The notes under the pieces were generated by a model. That model was not told the origin of the DNA. It saw only the letters and a program-made list of their open reading frames with translations, and searched no databases. A stretch of 64,000 nt of DNA, taken from NCBI RefSeq assembly GCF_022538055.1, contig NZ_JAKZAM010000005.1, positions 1 through 64,000 on the forward strand, given 5' to 3'. Made by a program: the position numbers and the translations under genes. Of the stretch, positions 25,739 through 35,093 are shown piece after piece; within the stretch, counting starts at the first letter, position 1, and the number at the start of each line of letters is the position of its first letter. The stretch is from Cognataquiflexum nitidum. GTDB taxonomy: Bacteria > Bacteroidota > Bacteroidia > Cytophagales > Cyclobacteriaceae.

Positions 25739-28700
25739 GTGAATAGGTATCACTGTCTTGCTTTATTGATCTTTTCGATAAGTTTTGGAGTATTTGCGCA
25801 GAATTATGTCGGTCCATCACCAAACTCAATGGGATTGGTACGTCTGGCCAACCAAGTGTCCCATTATACGGGTTCTCCGGTTGTTGGTGTTCTGTTAGTG
25901 GGGATTTCGGGCAGAGAGCTGGGTGTGGATGTTTCACTTTCCTACAACAGCTTTGGGCATAGAGTACAGGATGTGGCTGGTTCAGTGGGTTTAGGTTGGA
26001 ATCTAGTCGCCGGCGGTGTGATTACAAGGGTTGTGAAAGGTGAGCCAGATGATCTACCCGGAGGTTTCTGCAGCGTACCTGGCATTGAAGATGAACCTGA
26101 CATGTACACGTTTTCAATTATGGGAATGGTAGGCAAATTCGTTCTTGCCAAGAATGGTACGCCTCTCATTATGCCATATCAGGATGTGATCATCAAATCA
26201 GGTCTTTGTCGAAGTGGAAGCACAGGGACTTGGGAAATCATTGATGGTGACGGTACGAGGTACATTTTTGGGTCGAGTGTGGACAGCAGAGAGACCACTG
26301 GATTTAGGGGCATCTTCGCAACCAGGAGCAAGAACTATACATCCAGTTGGCTTCTCGATCGAATTATCTCATCGAATGGAACAGACGAGATAACGATTCA
26401 GTATGAAGGCGCGAGCTTTACATATGAAAGTTACTCCTATTTTCAGGACTTCAATACCTCAAACAACGCTGTTGTAAACAGCTCTTTTGTGCTTACTCAA
26501 AATGTAAGGCTTCCCAAAACCATTGTGAGTTCCGGCGGTAGGATAGAGATGGAATATGAGGCTTTTAGGGAGGATGTCGCCGGAGCGAAGTCACTCAAGA
26601 ACATCAAGGTATTCAACATCAATAACCTGAAAATCGAACATCTGGATTTCAGATACAGCTATTTTGGTCCCCAGGGTTCGACCGGAATCTGCCGCAGGCT
26701 TCGATTAGACCAGATCAACGATCGTTCGACAACGGCACTTTATTCATTCACATACAATTTGACCGAAAACCTCCCATGCCGAAATTCAAAACACTTCGAC
26801 TATTTGGGACTTTATAACAACAATCCAAATGGCGGCAATCCTAATATTAGTAGCTGGATAGCGGATGACGCACCTTTAGGCGGCACCTCTCGTGCCCCGC
26901 ACGCCGCGAGGATGAGGGCAAACCTCCTAACGGGAATAGCCTTTAGAGGTGGTGCCTCTATTCAATACAATTATGAACCGCATTCGGGTGTACTAAATGG
27001 TGTCGCGCAAAGTGTTGTGAGCGGGAACCGGGTATGGTCGATAGTCGAGCGGAATGGTCAAGGTGTAGAAAAGACCACCAGCTACAATTATACACTTTCG
27101 AACGGAACGGCGAGTGGGATCGTCGCAAATAACCCGATCTTCAGGTTTCAAGCACCGAACACTCCACCCGGAGTAACTGCACCTGTGCGAAGGTTTTCAC
27201 ATTCGTTGGGTGATCAATTTGACATGAATGGGACCTTCGTCGGTTATTCGAGGGTGGTCGAATTTGAATCCGGCAAGGGAAGAACCGAGTACGAGTTCAC
27301 AAACTATAATACTAACCAGGATTTGGGCGCCAGTCATTTGTTTACAAAAAGTACCCGATTTTGGGAACGGGGACAGACAACGTCAATTCGGGTTTTCAAC
27401 CAAGCGAATAATCTTTTGTATACTGAATCTTTTACATACAACCTGAATCTTCCAAACCAGCGATCTTACACGGCAGAGGAAAGATACAATTTTGCTCCAA
27501 TAGGTAACTTTTCAGGTACCTACACGCTTATCTCTCGCCCATTCAATCTTGATACGAAGACGACATTGGTGCACGATCAAATTGATCCAAACAGAACGAT
27601 TACTAGTGTGGAAAAATACGAGTACCAAGCACCGCTGTTCCAGAATATCAGGGTACTGAAATGGAATTCCACGAATCCAAATGAAAGCATGGTTACAGAG
27701 ATGAAGTATGTCACCCATACGGACTACAACTTTCAATCCGCTGATTGCACAAATTCGCTTGCCACCTGCCTCAACAACTGCACATCCGGAAACAACACCT
27801 GTGAAAACAACTGCTACCTCGTGTTCAACAACTGCGTCACACAGGCATTCAATAGTTTGGACCCGGACGGTAAAGCGATCTACAAGATGCGGGAGAGGCA
27901 TGTACACAATGTAGTTATTGAATCCATGAACTTTATCAGACGGGGCACCACGAACCACTTGTTAGGCTCAACTATTAACAGGTTTAACACGATTGGCACA
28001 GACCATAAGGTGGTACCTGCATCAACTTGGACTCGACAATTGATCCCGACAACAAGTTATGTGAGTTCAAGCATCAACAGCTCTTCGGCCACATTTACAA
28101 TGCCGGCCAACTTTTTCCAAATCGAGAGTGGCATTTACGATTCAACTACAGGTATGTTGACAAGTACGAGTTCCAGGGATGGGACGACAACACAGTATGC
28201 CTACTCAGACCAAAACACCACTCTGGCTCAAGTGACCACAAATCCAGGCCCCAACAGTTTTCAAAAGTCATTTATCCATCGTCCATTGGTTGGCACTACC
28301 AGGGAGACTGACACAAATGGGTTCGCTGTACACACCGAATATGACATATTGAATAGGCCAAGACTTGTAAGTGATAACGATAACAATATCATCAAGCGAT
28401 ATCGGTACCACTATCAAAATGAAACTCCAAACTTTAAAATCATTTCAAACCCTAATCAAATACTTGTTGGCCAATCTGCTACGTTTTCTCTGGATGATAT
28501 AGTGGTGACAACAGGTGGGCCAGTTACTAGAACTTGGACGACAGGTACGGGGATTATCTATTCGGATAACCGGACGACTATGACCCATACCTACACTAGT
28601 CCAGGCCTATACAATGTCACAGCGACAATCAACACAAATGAATATAATCCAGTTACCAGAACCTACCAGCTTCTCGTTTCTTCACCACTGCAGATCACAA

Positions 28701-29062
28701 CTTGTGTCAACGGTCCCCAACAAAAAGACTATTGTAATCCGGCTAACAATGTTTACGGTTCGTGTACCCAAAATCAATCGGACCCCGGATTTTCAACCAT
28801 TGTTGCCAATTTCGCATCTCCGATTTCAACTGGCTGTGCTGGAGCCCATACGTATCTCTGGCAATATCGTCTAGGCAGTGGTTCATGGGTGACTTTCGGA
28901 TCACCTTTTTCAAATACTGCCGACTTTTTCCACAACCCAAACCAATTGGGCAATTATGAAATAAGGTGCACCATCACTGATAGTTGCAACTCAACGGCTA
29001 CCTCTACTGTGTTCATAAACGTCTACAAAAGCAATCCCAACTGTACGCCAATCCAACATTGA
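25739..29062 (+). CDS. SpvB/RHS-like secreted surface protein with PKD-like domain
   Basis: The 1107-residue protein starts at a GTG with a signal peptide (ending SFGVFAQ). Residues ~25-110 match the N-terminal signature of Bacteroidota SpvB/RHS-like proteins (SLSYNSFGHRVQDVAGSVGLGWNL is typical), followed by YD-like strands (residues ~160-640). A Cys-rich patch lies at residues ~669-700, with seven Cys. Residues ~900-980 look like a PKD domain (TFSLDDIVVTTGGP, TYTSPGLYNVTATI), and the C-terminus is a second Ig-like fold with Cys pairs. It is 17 bp upstream of the RHS gene, so the two are likely one unit, as with SpvB/TcaC-type partners. Function inferred from family. Confidence 0.75.
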   Translation: MNRYHCLALLIFSISFGVFAQNYVGPSPNSMGLVRLANQVSHYTGSPVVGVLLVGISGRELGVDVSLSYNSFGHRVQDVAGSVGLGWNLVAGGVITRVVKGEPDDLPGGFCSVPGIEDEPDMYTFSIMGMVGKFVLAKNGTPLIMPYQDVIIKSGLCRSGSTGTWEIIDGDGTRYIFGSSVDSRETTGFRGIFATRSKNYTSSWLLDRIISSNGTDEITIQYEGASFTYESYSYFQDFNTSNNAVVNSSFVLTQNVRLPKTIVSSGGRIEMEYEAFREDVAGAKSLKNIKVFNINNLKIEHLDFRYSYFGPQGSTGICRRLRLDQINDRSTTALYSFTYNLTENLPCRNSKHFDYLGLYNNNPNGGNPNISSWIADDAPLGGTSRAPHAARMRANLLTGIAFRGGASIQYNYEPHSGVLNGVAQSVVSGNRVWSIVERNGQGVEKTTSYNYTLSNGTASGIVANNPIFRFQAPNTPPGVTAPVRRFSHSLGDQFDMNGTFVGYSRVVEFESGKGRTEYEFTNYNTNQDLGASHLFTKSTRFWERGQTTSIRVFNQANNLLYTESFTYNLNLPNQRSYTAEERYNFAPIGNFSGTYTLISRPFNLDTKTTLVHDQIDPNRTITSVEKYEYQAPLFQNIRVLKWNSTNPNESMVTEMKYVTHTDYNFQSADCTNSLATCLNNCTSGNNTCENNCYLVFNNCVTQAFNSLDPDGKAIYKMRERHVHNVVIESMNFIRRGTTNHLLGSTINRFNTIGTDHKVVPASTWTRQLIPTTSYVSSSINSSSATFTMPANFFQIESGIYDSTTGMLTSTSSRDGTTTQYAYSDQNTTLAQVTTNPGPNSFQKSFIHRPLVGTTRETDTNGFAVHTEYDILNRPRLVSDNDNNIIKRYRYHYQNETPNFKIISNPNQILVGQSATFSLDDIVVTTGGPVTRTWTTGTGIIYSDNRTTMTHTYTSPGLYNVTATINTNEYNPVTRTYQLLVSSPLQITTCVNGPQQKDYCNPANNVYGSCTQNQSDPGFSTIVANFASPISTGCAGAHTYLWQYRLGSGSWVTFGSPFSNTADFFHNPNQLGNYEIRCTITDSCNSTATSTVFINVYKSNPNCTPIQH

Positions 29063-29079
29063 TCTAAACTCAGGATTTT

Positions 29080-32000
29080 ATGAAAAACATATGTATTCTC
29101 TTGTTGATGATAATTTGGACTTCCAAAGCCATTGGCCAAACTTTGGCGCCGAGTCCAACGCAAAACTTCGTAAGAATAGAGTCGGTGCTAGTTCCGGGGA
29201 GAACCAACGATGGCCTTGTGCTAAGTGCAACGGATGACCAGAAAACAGTCGAATACCAATATGCCGATGGACTCGGCAGAACTACCCAAACGGTTATTTG
29301 GCGTGGGAGTCCAGAGAAAAGGGATTTGATCTTTCCGGTAGTCTCTGCCATTGGAAGTCTACAGCCAATCGAGTACCTGCCTTATCGAAGTACAGCTACC
29401 AATGGCGGATTTAGGACAAGTCCATTTACCGAGCAATCTTCCTTTTATGGCAGCCCATCAATCGGTATCACTGCCAACAGTAGACCCTTAAAAAACAACG
29501 TTTATGAATCGTCTCCGCTCGAAAGGCTCCTTTCTTCGACCGAATACGGTGTTGGATATCAAACTGCGGGCGTGAATATAGAACAGCAGGTGAATATCGC
29601 AAACCAGGTGCGAAGATGGGAGATTTCCAACGGCTTGCCGCGTTCTACCGCCTTCTATCCGGCAGGCAGCCTGTCTATAAGCATAAGTCGAGATGCATCA
29701 CAATTTATGACCCGGACTTTTTCGGATTGGTTGGGACGAAAGGTTTTGACGCAAGTCCAGACCGGCGCATCGACTTGGGAAGATACCTACTATGTCTACA
29801 ATGACTATAACCAACTTTTGTTCGTTATCCCTCCAGCTGCTGCGGGGGACCTTAATCCGACCCAGGCAGTTGCCGACCTTTGGCATTTTCGCTACGAGTA
29901 CGATGATTTTGGTAGATTGGTAAGCTCAAAAGCCCCCGGCGCACATCCTGTCTTTACCATCTATGACCGCTGGGATCGTCCGGTCCTGACGCAGGATGGT
30001 GTCCAACGGGCTAGGTCTCCGCAAGAGTGGTCGTTTGTGAAATACGATGTCCACAATCGTCCAATCATTACAGGTACCTTTGCCCCAGGGCTTACGAGGG
30101 CTCAACTGACAACTGCCGTTGCCAATTCAGGCACGAGGGATGAAATCAAGAACACCTTGTCAGTAGGATATACCTTGAATAGGACATATCCCACTACGGT
30201 AGTGGAAACCAACCTCCTGACTATTGAGTATTTCGACGATTACCACTTTTTGACAATAACTTCGTGGGCATCGATTCCGTTATCCAACTTCGCGTTTGGG
30301 GCGGAGCCCGGGTATGCCGGCTCAAACATTACAACGGTAAAAGGCCTGTTAACTGGAAAAAGAACCAGAAGAATCGGGGACTCAAATGCTTGGGAAAACA
30401 CAGTGTTCCATTACGACAAATACTATCAGCCGATACAGGTGATTTCGACCCATCAGATGAACGGAACCGTAAGAACTGTAACACAATATGCCTTTTCCGG
30501 CGAGGTCGAAAAATCAGTCAATATCTACACCCACAACGGCGCAACTACCCGCGTCCAAAGAAGGTATACCTACGACCACGCGAAAAGACCTACGAACCTT
30601 TACCACCAAGTGAATACAAATACGGAAGTGCTTTTGGCAAGAACATTTTATAACGAACTCGGGCAGCCCTATGAAAGTATACACCACAGTAGAAACAACG
30701 GAACGGTTTGGCTGTATAAAAACAATTCCAAAACGACAACTCAGGGCTGGCTGGACGAAATCAACTACGTTTTTTCCAACAATGCGGTCGTGTTCAACCA
30801 AAAACTCAATTACAACACTTCTGCGGGTAATGGCAACACGACGAGAATGGATGGACTAATCACGTCCAATCGTTGGCAACATCATGGATCACAGCCGGAA
30901 CGATCCTACACCTACGCGTACAGCGTTCCAAAAAGACTCACCGCTTCGACTTTTAGACAAAGGAGCGGTACCACTTGGACAAGCAACAACTTTTTTAACG
31001 AAGACAATATTGTCTACTCCAACAACGGAAACATTACATCGCTTACAAGGAACTCAGAAGTATCGGGTGCAGTGCAACAAATTGATAATCTTTCTTATGT
31101 CTACTCGGGAAATAGACTAATGCGAGTCACCGACGGAGCTCCCACTGCCCATCGGCCTAATGGATTCAATGACGGAAATACCGCCATCGACGACTATGTG
31201 TACAATGAAAACGGCTTTGTGACGATTGACAGAAACAAGTCGATTACTGGGATTACCTATAACATACTTGACCGACCAACCAGAATCGACTTTGCGTCGG
31301 GTACCAATATCCGGTACACCTATGGGGCTGGCGGGGGACTTCAGACTGTCGCACGTCACGTTTCGGGAAGTAGTACGGTTACTCTGCAATATGTGGGAGA
31401 GCTTGTCTTTGAGAACGGCACCCTAACCGATATCAACCATGAGTATGGAAGGGTCTTGGCCAACAACGGGTTCCGGTACCAATATTACCTGACTGACTAT
31501 CTCGGTAGTACACGGGTAGTACTTCAAGAAGATCCTGCCGTCTTTTCTGCATCCGCTGGACTTGAGGCTCCAGATATGGCAGAGGAATCCCAGCAGTTTA
31601 TCGGCTACGAAGAGGTGGTGCGGATATCCGCCGATATGTTGAACCATACGCCGGGTGCTGAATCAAGCTATGCCATGCGGCTGAGTGGGGGATTTGGAGA
31701 AAACATTGGGCTGGCCAAGTCCATCTCGGTGATGCCCGGAGATACTGTTCGTATGGAAGTATTCGGCAAGTACATCGACATCGGTGAGGCAAAGCGCAAT
31801 CCCGCAGTGATGGCCGTACTGATGGCAATCACCGCAGCCGACCCGATCGGTATGGGCATAGATGGGGCCCTATCCACCTCCGCCAATACCCTCAACGCCG
31901 AGACGGGCGGACTGGCCGGACTGCTGACTTCCAGCAAGGAAATCGGCGATGCGCCACCCGCCTTCCTGAACTACCTGTTTTTCGACGCAGAGATGAATTA

Positions 32001-33336
32001 CAAGTATGGAGGCTTTGTCCAGATGTCCAACGCCGCAAGGGAGGACGGATCGAACGTCCCACACGAACAGCTTTCCCGACAGGTAGTGGCGGAAGAGGCC
32101 GGATTCTTCTATATCTACCTCTCCAACGAATCGAACACAGGCTCCGAGGCATTCTTTGATGACTTCAGTGTCCAGGTATCGGAGAGCTTTATCGTCCAGC
32201 AGATAGACTACTATCCCTACGGCATGGTGGCGCGGGAATTCCGACGTCTGGGCGATAAGGCAACCAATGACCTGTTTCAGGGCAAGACATTTGAAGACCT
32301 CACCAGGTGGTACGACTTCCATGCCCGACAGTACGATGCGGCAGTGGGAAGGTGGTTCGGGGTCGATCCGCAGGACCAGTTCGCTTCGCCCTATGTGGGG
32401 ATGGGGAATAATCCGGTGATGATGGTGGACCCGGATGGGGAGTTGGCGTGGTTTGTTCCACTTATCATTGGGGCAGTCGTTGGTGGTGCGACTGGAGGGG
32501 CGATCGCACACAATAACGGACAGGATTTTTGGAGCGGTGTGCTCAAAGGAGCTCTGGCTGGTTTCGCATTGACAGCCACTATGGGAAAAGCGGGCCTGTT
32601 GGGTGCGAAAGTAAAAACAGGAATGGCAAACTTTGCCGCCGCAAAGACCGGCAAGCTCTCAAAAGTAATCTCCAATAGTTTTTCGGGAGGATTGAACATG
32701 GCCAACAACTATGACCCCGATGCAGGTGTCGGGCATATGCTGGGGAATTTTGCGGCGGGATACATTGGATCGGCTATCGGTATCGGCGAGGATGACCCTG
32801 CCGGAGCTTTCTTTACGGGTGGAGCGCTGACCAGCATGAATGATATCCTGCATGGAAGTATAAAGAACGAATATGGACTGGCCCAGTCTTTTGTCGGGGG
32901 TGGATTGTCTGCCTTGGCAGGAAAAAGCTTCAGTAGTTCAATTAAGGAAAAATGGGGGCTAGCAGAAACTTATGCGAATAAGGAAGTCTTCGCCAAATAC
33001 GGCCTCCAAAATGTCGCGGCCAACTTCGCCTACGACAAGGAGCAGGCCTTTTTCAAAAAGCCCTTTCCGATTCACGGTGCGGCATTTATGATAGGTGGAA
33101 TCGGAGGCACCTCGCAGAAGGCGATTATGGGTAAGGGTTACGGCGACAATCCGTTTGCAGCATTCGGTCAGCGGTTTGTAAGGAGTTCTTTGGCCTATTT
33201 TGGAGAGTATTCGGTCAACTACTATTACAAAACAAAGATGAACCATATCAAATACGGCGATTATAGAAGCAACAAGGCGGCTTCGTTTCTGATCAAGTCA
33301 TGGGCCTACAGCTGGATTTACTCTTTCAAACTTTGA
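29080..33336 (+). CDS. RHS repeat protein with variable C-terminal tip (polymorphic toxin-like)
   Basis: The 1418-residue protein has a signal peptide (ending KAIGQ), a DUF6443-like N-terminal region (VEYQYADGLGRTTQTVIWRG), many YD/RHS repeats (FRYEYDDFGRLVSSKAPGAH) and YYLTDYLGSTRVV near residue 803. Then comes an insert (~815-1045), the RHS-associated core DLTRWYDFHARQYDAAVGRW (from about residue 1074), and a DPDGE box near 1117. After the box the sequence is variable: a glycine-rich linker (~1121-1307) and a tip from residue 1308 (GLQNVAANFAYDKEQAFF). Downstream orphan cassettes repeat the tip. The RHS shell encapsulates toxic tips in known systems; the nature of this tip is unknown. No nuclease or ADP-ribosyltransferase motif is seen. 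Confidence 0.85.
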   Translation: MKNICILLLMIIWTSKAIGQTLAPSPTQNFVRIESVLVPGRTNDGLVLSATDDQKTVEYQYADGLGRTTQTVIWRGSPEKRDLIFPVVSAIGSLQPIEYLPYRSTATNGGFRTSPFTEQSSFYGSPSIGITANSRPLKNNVYESSPLERLLSSTEYGVGYQTAGVNIEQQVNIANQVRRWEISNGLPRSTAFYPAGSLSISISRDASQFMTRTFSDWLGRKVLTQVQTGASTWEDTYYVYNDYNQLLFVIPPAAAGDLNPTQAVADLWHFRYEYDDFGRLVSSKAPGAHPVFTIYDRWDRPVLTQDGVQRARSPQEWSFVKYDVHNRPIITGTFAPGLTRAQLTTAVANSGTRDEIKNTLSVGYTLNRTYPTTVVETNLLTIEYFDDYHFLTITSWASIPLSNFAFGAEPGYAGSNITTVKGLLTGKRTRRIGDSNAWENTVFHYDKYYQPIQVISTHQMNGTVRTVTQYAFSGEVEKSVNIYTHNGATTRVQRRYTYDHAKRPTNLYHQVNTNTEVLLARTFYNELGQPYESIHHSRNNGTVWLYKNNSKTTTQGWLDEINYVFSNNAVVFNQKLNYNTSAGNGNTTRMDGLITSNRWQHHGSQPERSYTYAYSVPKRLTASTFRQRSGTTWTSNNFFNEDNIVYSNNGNITSLTRNSEVSGAVQQIDNLSYVYSGNRLMRVTDGAPTAHRPNGFNDGNTAIDDYVYNENGFVTIDRNKSITGITYNILDRPTRIDFASGTNIRYTYGAGGGLQTVARHVSGSSTVTLQYVGELVFENGTLTDINHEYGRVLANNGFRYQYYLTDYLGSTRVVLQEDPAVFSASAGLEAPDMAEESQQFIGYEEVVRISADMLNHTPGAESSYAMRLSGGFGENIGLAKSISVMPGDTVRMEVFGKYIDIGEAKRNPAVMAVLMAITAADPIGMGIDGALSTSANTLNAETGGLAGLLTSSKEIGDAPPAFLNYLFFDAEMNYKYGGFVQMSNAAREDGSNVPHEQLSRQVVAEEAGFFYIYLSNESNTGSEAFFDDFSVQVSESFIVQQIDYYPYGMVAREFRRLGDKATNDLFQGKTFEDLTRWYDFHARQYDAAVGRWFGVDPQDQFASPYVGMGNNPVMMVDPDGELAWFVPLIIGAVVGGATGGAIAHNNGQDFWSGVLKGALAGFALTATMGKAGLLGAKVKTGMANFAAAKTGKLSKVISNSFSGGLNMANNYDPDAGVGHMLGNFAAGYIGSAIGIGEDDPAGAFFTGGALTSMNDILHGSIKNEYGLAQSFVGGGLSALAGKSFSSSIKEKWGLAETYANKEVFAKYGLQNVAANFAYDKEQAFFKKPFPIHGAAFMIGGIGGTSQKAIMGKGYGDNPFAAFGQRFVRSSLAYFGEYSVNYYYKTKMNHIKYGDYRSNKAASFLIKSWAYSWIYSFKL
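32294..32444 (+). repeat. RHS core homology arm, resident copy
   Basis: These 151 bp encode the end of the RHS core up to the DPDGE box. They recur at 40030-40180 with about nine mismatches by my count (around 94% identity), with the first ~70 bp identical and no indels. Confidence 0.85.
33001..33093 (+). repeat. Tip homology arm, resident copy
   Basis: The start of the tip (GLQNVAANFAYDKEQAFF) recurs in orphan tips at 34061-34153 (2 mismatches in 93 bp), and with more change at 35120, 36180, 37230 and 43673. It provides an internal site for homologous exchange of the tip. Confidence 0.85.
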
Positions 33337-33341
33337 TACAT

Positions 33342-34034
33342 ATGTCGCGAATCTTGAAACATATTGGAATTGTCCTGATGCTTGCGTTTTCGGTCAGTTG
33401 CACTCCGAATAAACATTTTTTCAAAAAAAGCCGAGGTAAGTGGGTGACAAAAAAGTCCTATAACGCACAGGATGTACTTGTTGTAAATAACTACGGGATT
33501 TATAATTCGATAAATGAAGAGCTTTTGATCCCCAATAAAGAACCTTTTCCCGTCAATAAGGATAGCTTGTTATCGGTATTCGACAAATCACTGAACAGGA
33601 TTGGACTTAAAAACATTTCGATTGAATATACTAACAACATAATTGACAGCGCCTTGTACCTTCAAACAGCGGTTAGAATCAGGCACTTTGATGAAATTTA
33701 TATTGATAGTCTTGCAGAATCCTCTCCTGGAACAATAAAAATAGTCCCCGTTGTCTATGCCCATAATCAATACACATTTGCAGCCTCGTTTTCGTCAGGT
33801 GGATTATTTAGTTCAAATGGCTGGTTTTTTGTGACCTACTTAAGCTTGTTTGTCTTTGTAATCAAAGAAGAAGAGATTATCTACAGTCGTCAAATTCAGT
33901 TTGCATCTGACCAAGTTTGGGCGAATTCAAAGAACGAGATCTTGGCCGTGCCGCCGCTCGCGGCGGTCAGGCAGGAGCATTGGGACGAGTTGGTCAGGCT
34001 GGCGATGAAGGACTATATCAAGCGGATGAAATGA
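33342..34034 (+). CDS. Lipoprotein, group I; likely immunity partner of the resident RHS tip
   Basis: The 230-residue product has a lipoprotein signal (MSRILKHIGIVLMLAFSVSC, Cys20), then KKSRGKWVTKKSYNAQDV and a beta-rich middle, and ends with the conserved block VPPLAAVRQEHWDELVRLAM and DYIKRMK. No acidic surface-export signal follows the Cys, so a periplasm-facing location is likely. It starts 5 bp after the RHS stop, the usual place for an immunity gene. I call it immunity by position and by repeated pairing in the array; it has no recognised domain. Its stop overlaps the next ATG by ATGA. Confidence 0.7.
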   Translation: MSRILKHIGIVLMLAFSVSCTPNKHFFKKSRGKWVTKKSYNAQDVLVVNNYGIYNSINEELLIPNKEPFPVNKDSLLSVFDKSLNRIGLKNISIEYTNNIIDSALYLQTAVRIRHFDEIYIDSLAESSPGTIKIVPVVYAHNQYTFAASFSSGGLFSSNGWFFVTYLSLFVFVIKEEEIIYSRQIQFASDQVWANSKNEILAVPPLAAVRQEHWDELVRLAMKDYIKRMK

Positions 34035-34060
34035 GGGATATGGAAAAGACAGGGACACAC
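33951..34060 (+). repeat. Conserved junction repeat: 3' end of lipoprotein gene plus leader of orphan tip
   Basis: This junction (lipoprotein tail, ATGA overlap, then leader MRDMEKTGTH) recurs nearly unchanged at about 35010-35119, 36070-36179 and, more diverged upstream, 37140-37229. It includes the inverted repeat CCGCCGC-TC-GCGGCGG at 33951-33966. Such shared ends bound the variable parts of each cassette. Confidence 0.75.
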
Positions 34061-34390
34061 GGCCTCCAAAATGTCGCGGCCAACTTCGCCTACGACAAGG
34101 AACAGGCCTTTTTCAAAAAGCCCTTTCCGATTCACGGTGCGGCGTTTATGATGGGCGGCATCGGCGCAAGCCTGCAGCAGGGGATTATGAGGAAAACCTT
34201 CGGCTTTTCAGAGGCTAGAAATTTTCTTCACAAACTTAGCAGAAGTTCCTTAGCCTATTTTACCGAGTATTCGGCCAACTACTACTTCAAGACCAAAATG
34301 CAGTACGTGAAGTATGGAGATTATCGGAGGAACAAGGCTTGGTCGTTTGGGGTTAAGTCGTTGGCGTTTAGTTGGTTGTACTCACTTTGA
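34031..34390 (+). CDS. Orphan RHS tip, group 1 (cassette 2)
   Basis: The 119-residue product starts at an ATG overlapping the previous lipoprotein stop (ATGA). After a leader MRDMEKTGTH it matches the tip of the RHS protein (GLQNVAANFAYDKEQAFF), then differs in a segment RKTFGFSEARNFLHKLS, then re-joins a family pattern (YFKTKMQYVKYGDYRRNKAW). It has no signal peptide or RHS core, so alone it would stay in the cytoplasm unless fused by recombination. It is followed by its own group I lipoprotein gene at 34401. Confidence 0.75.
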   Translation: MRDMEKTGTHGLQNVAANFAYDKEQAFFKKPFPIHGAAFMMGGIGASLQQGIMRKTFGFSEARNFLHKLSRSSLAYFTEYSANYYFKTKMQYVKYGDYRRNKAWSFGVKSLAFSWLYSL

Positions 34391-34400
34391 TATTAGGGAT

Positions 34401-35093
34401 ATGAGTCGTTTACTATCTTTACTTGTTTTGGGTATTTCACTTTGTTTGATACAAGGCTGTGCACCCAATGATGTGTATTATAAAAAAAGTAGAGGGAAAT
34501 GGGTTACCAAGAAATCATACAGTTTGGCTGACACGCTGGTGGTGAAAGACTATGCCTTGTACAACTCGAGGGCGAAGGTTAGTCTTTCTCCAGAGAAGGG
34601 TCCCTTTGAGGTAGATAAAGATAGCCTTCTCACCGTCTTGCTTTCTTCTTTTAAAAGGCTTGGTTTAGAAAACATAAAAACGGAAATCGGCAGCAATGTC
34701 ATCGATAGTACTTTGTACCGTACACAAGGAGTTAGAGTCAGGCATTTTGATGATTCGTACATCAACAAAATTGCGGGTGACACCCACAATTGCCCTGCCC
34801 TTGTTCTAATAACCTACGCCCACAATCAGTTTGCTTTCACTGGGTTTATCTCTTCAGGTGGTATGGCAGGCAGCAGCGGCTATACGATCCTTACATGGCT
34901 GAGTTTGTTTGTTTTTGTAGTTGACCAAAATGAAATAGTCTACAGCCGCCACATTCTCTACAAATCCGACCAAGTCTGGGCCGATACCGAGGAGGAGATA
35001 TTGGCGGTGCCGCCGCTTGCGGCGGTTAGGCAGGAGCATTGGGACGAGTTGGTCAGGCTGGCGATGAAGGACTATATCAAGCGCATGAAATGA
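34401..35093 (+). CDS. Lipoprotein, group I (cassette 2 partner)
   Basis: The 230-residue product has a lipoprotein signal with Cys20 (LCLIQGCAPN), then KKSRGKWVTKKSYSLADT. It has the SSGGMAGSSGYTILTWLSLF segment shared by groups I and II and the conserved tail with VPPLAAVRQEHWDELV. It lies 10 bp after the orphan tip at 34031. The N-terminal 50 and C-terminal 45 residues are well conserved in group I while the middle (residues ~85-140) varies, as expected if the middle sets specificity. Confidence 0.7.
   Translation: MSRLLSLLVLGISLCLIQGCAPNDVYYKKSRGKWVTKKSYSLADTLVVKDYALYNSRAKVSLSPEKGPFEVDKDSLLTVLLSSFKRLGLENIKTEIGSNVIDSTLYRTQGVRVRHFDDSYINKIAGDTHNCPALVLITYAHNQFAFTGFISSGGMAGSSGYTILTWLSLFVFVVDQNEIVYSRHILYKSDQVWADTEEEILAVPPLAAVRQEHWDELVRLAMKDYIKRMK

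Noticed and set aside
31870-32511. A 213-residue minus-strand gene inside the RHS gene
   Set aside because: It is a shadow frame of the GC-rich RHS core; its sequence resembles no protein pattern.
33001-33336. Known enzymatic toxin (HNH, ADP-ribosyltransferase, deaminase) in the RHS tip
   Set aside because: No catalytic motif could be found; the tips are hydrophobic and glycine-rich, so I leave the activity open.
29080-33336. Type IX secretion C-terminal signal on the RHS protein
   Set aside because: The C-terminus is the variable tip, with no T9SS-type beta domain; the export route remains unknown.
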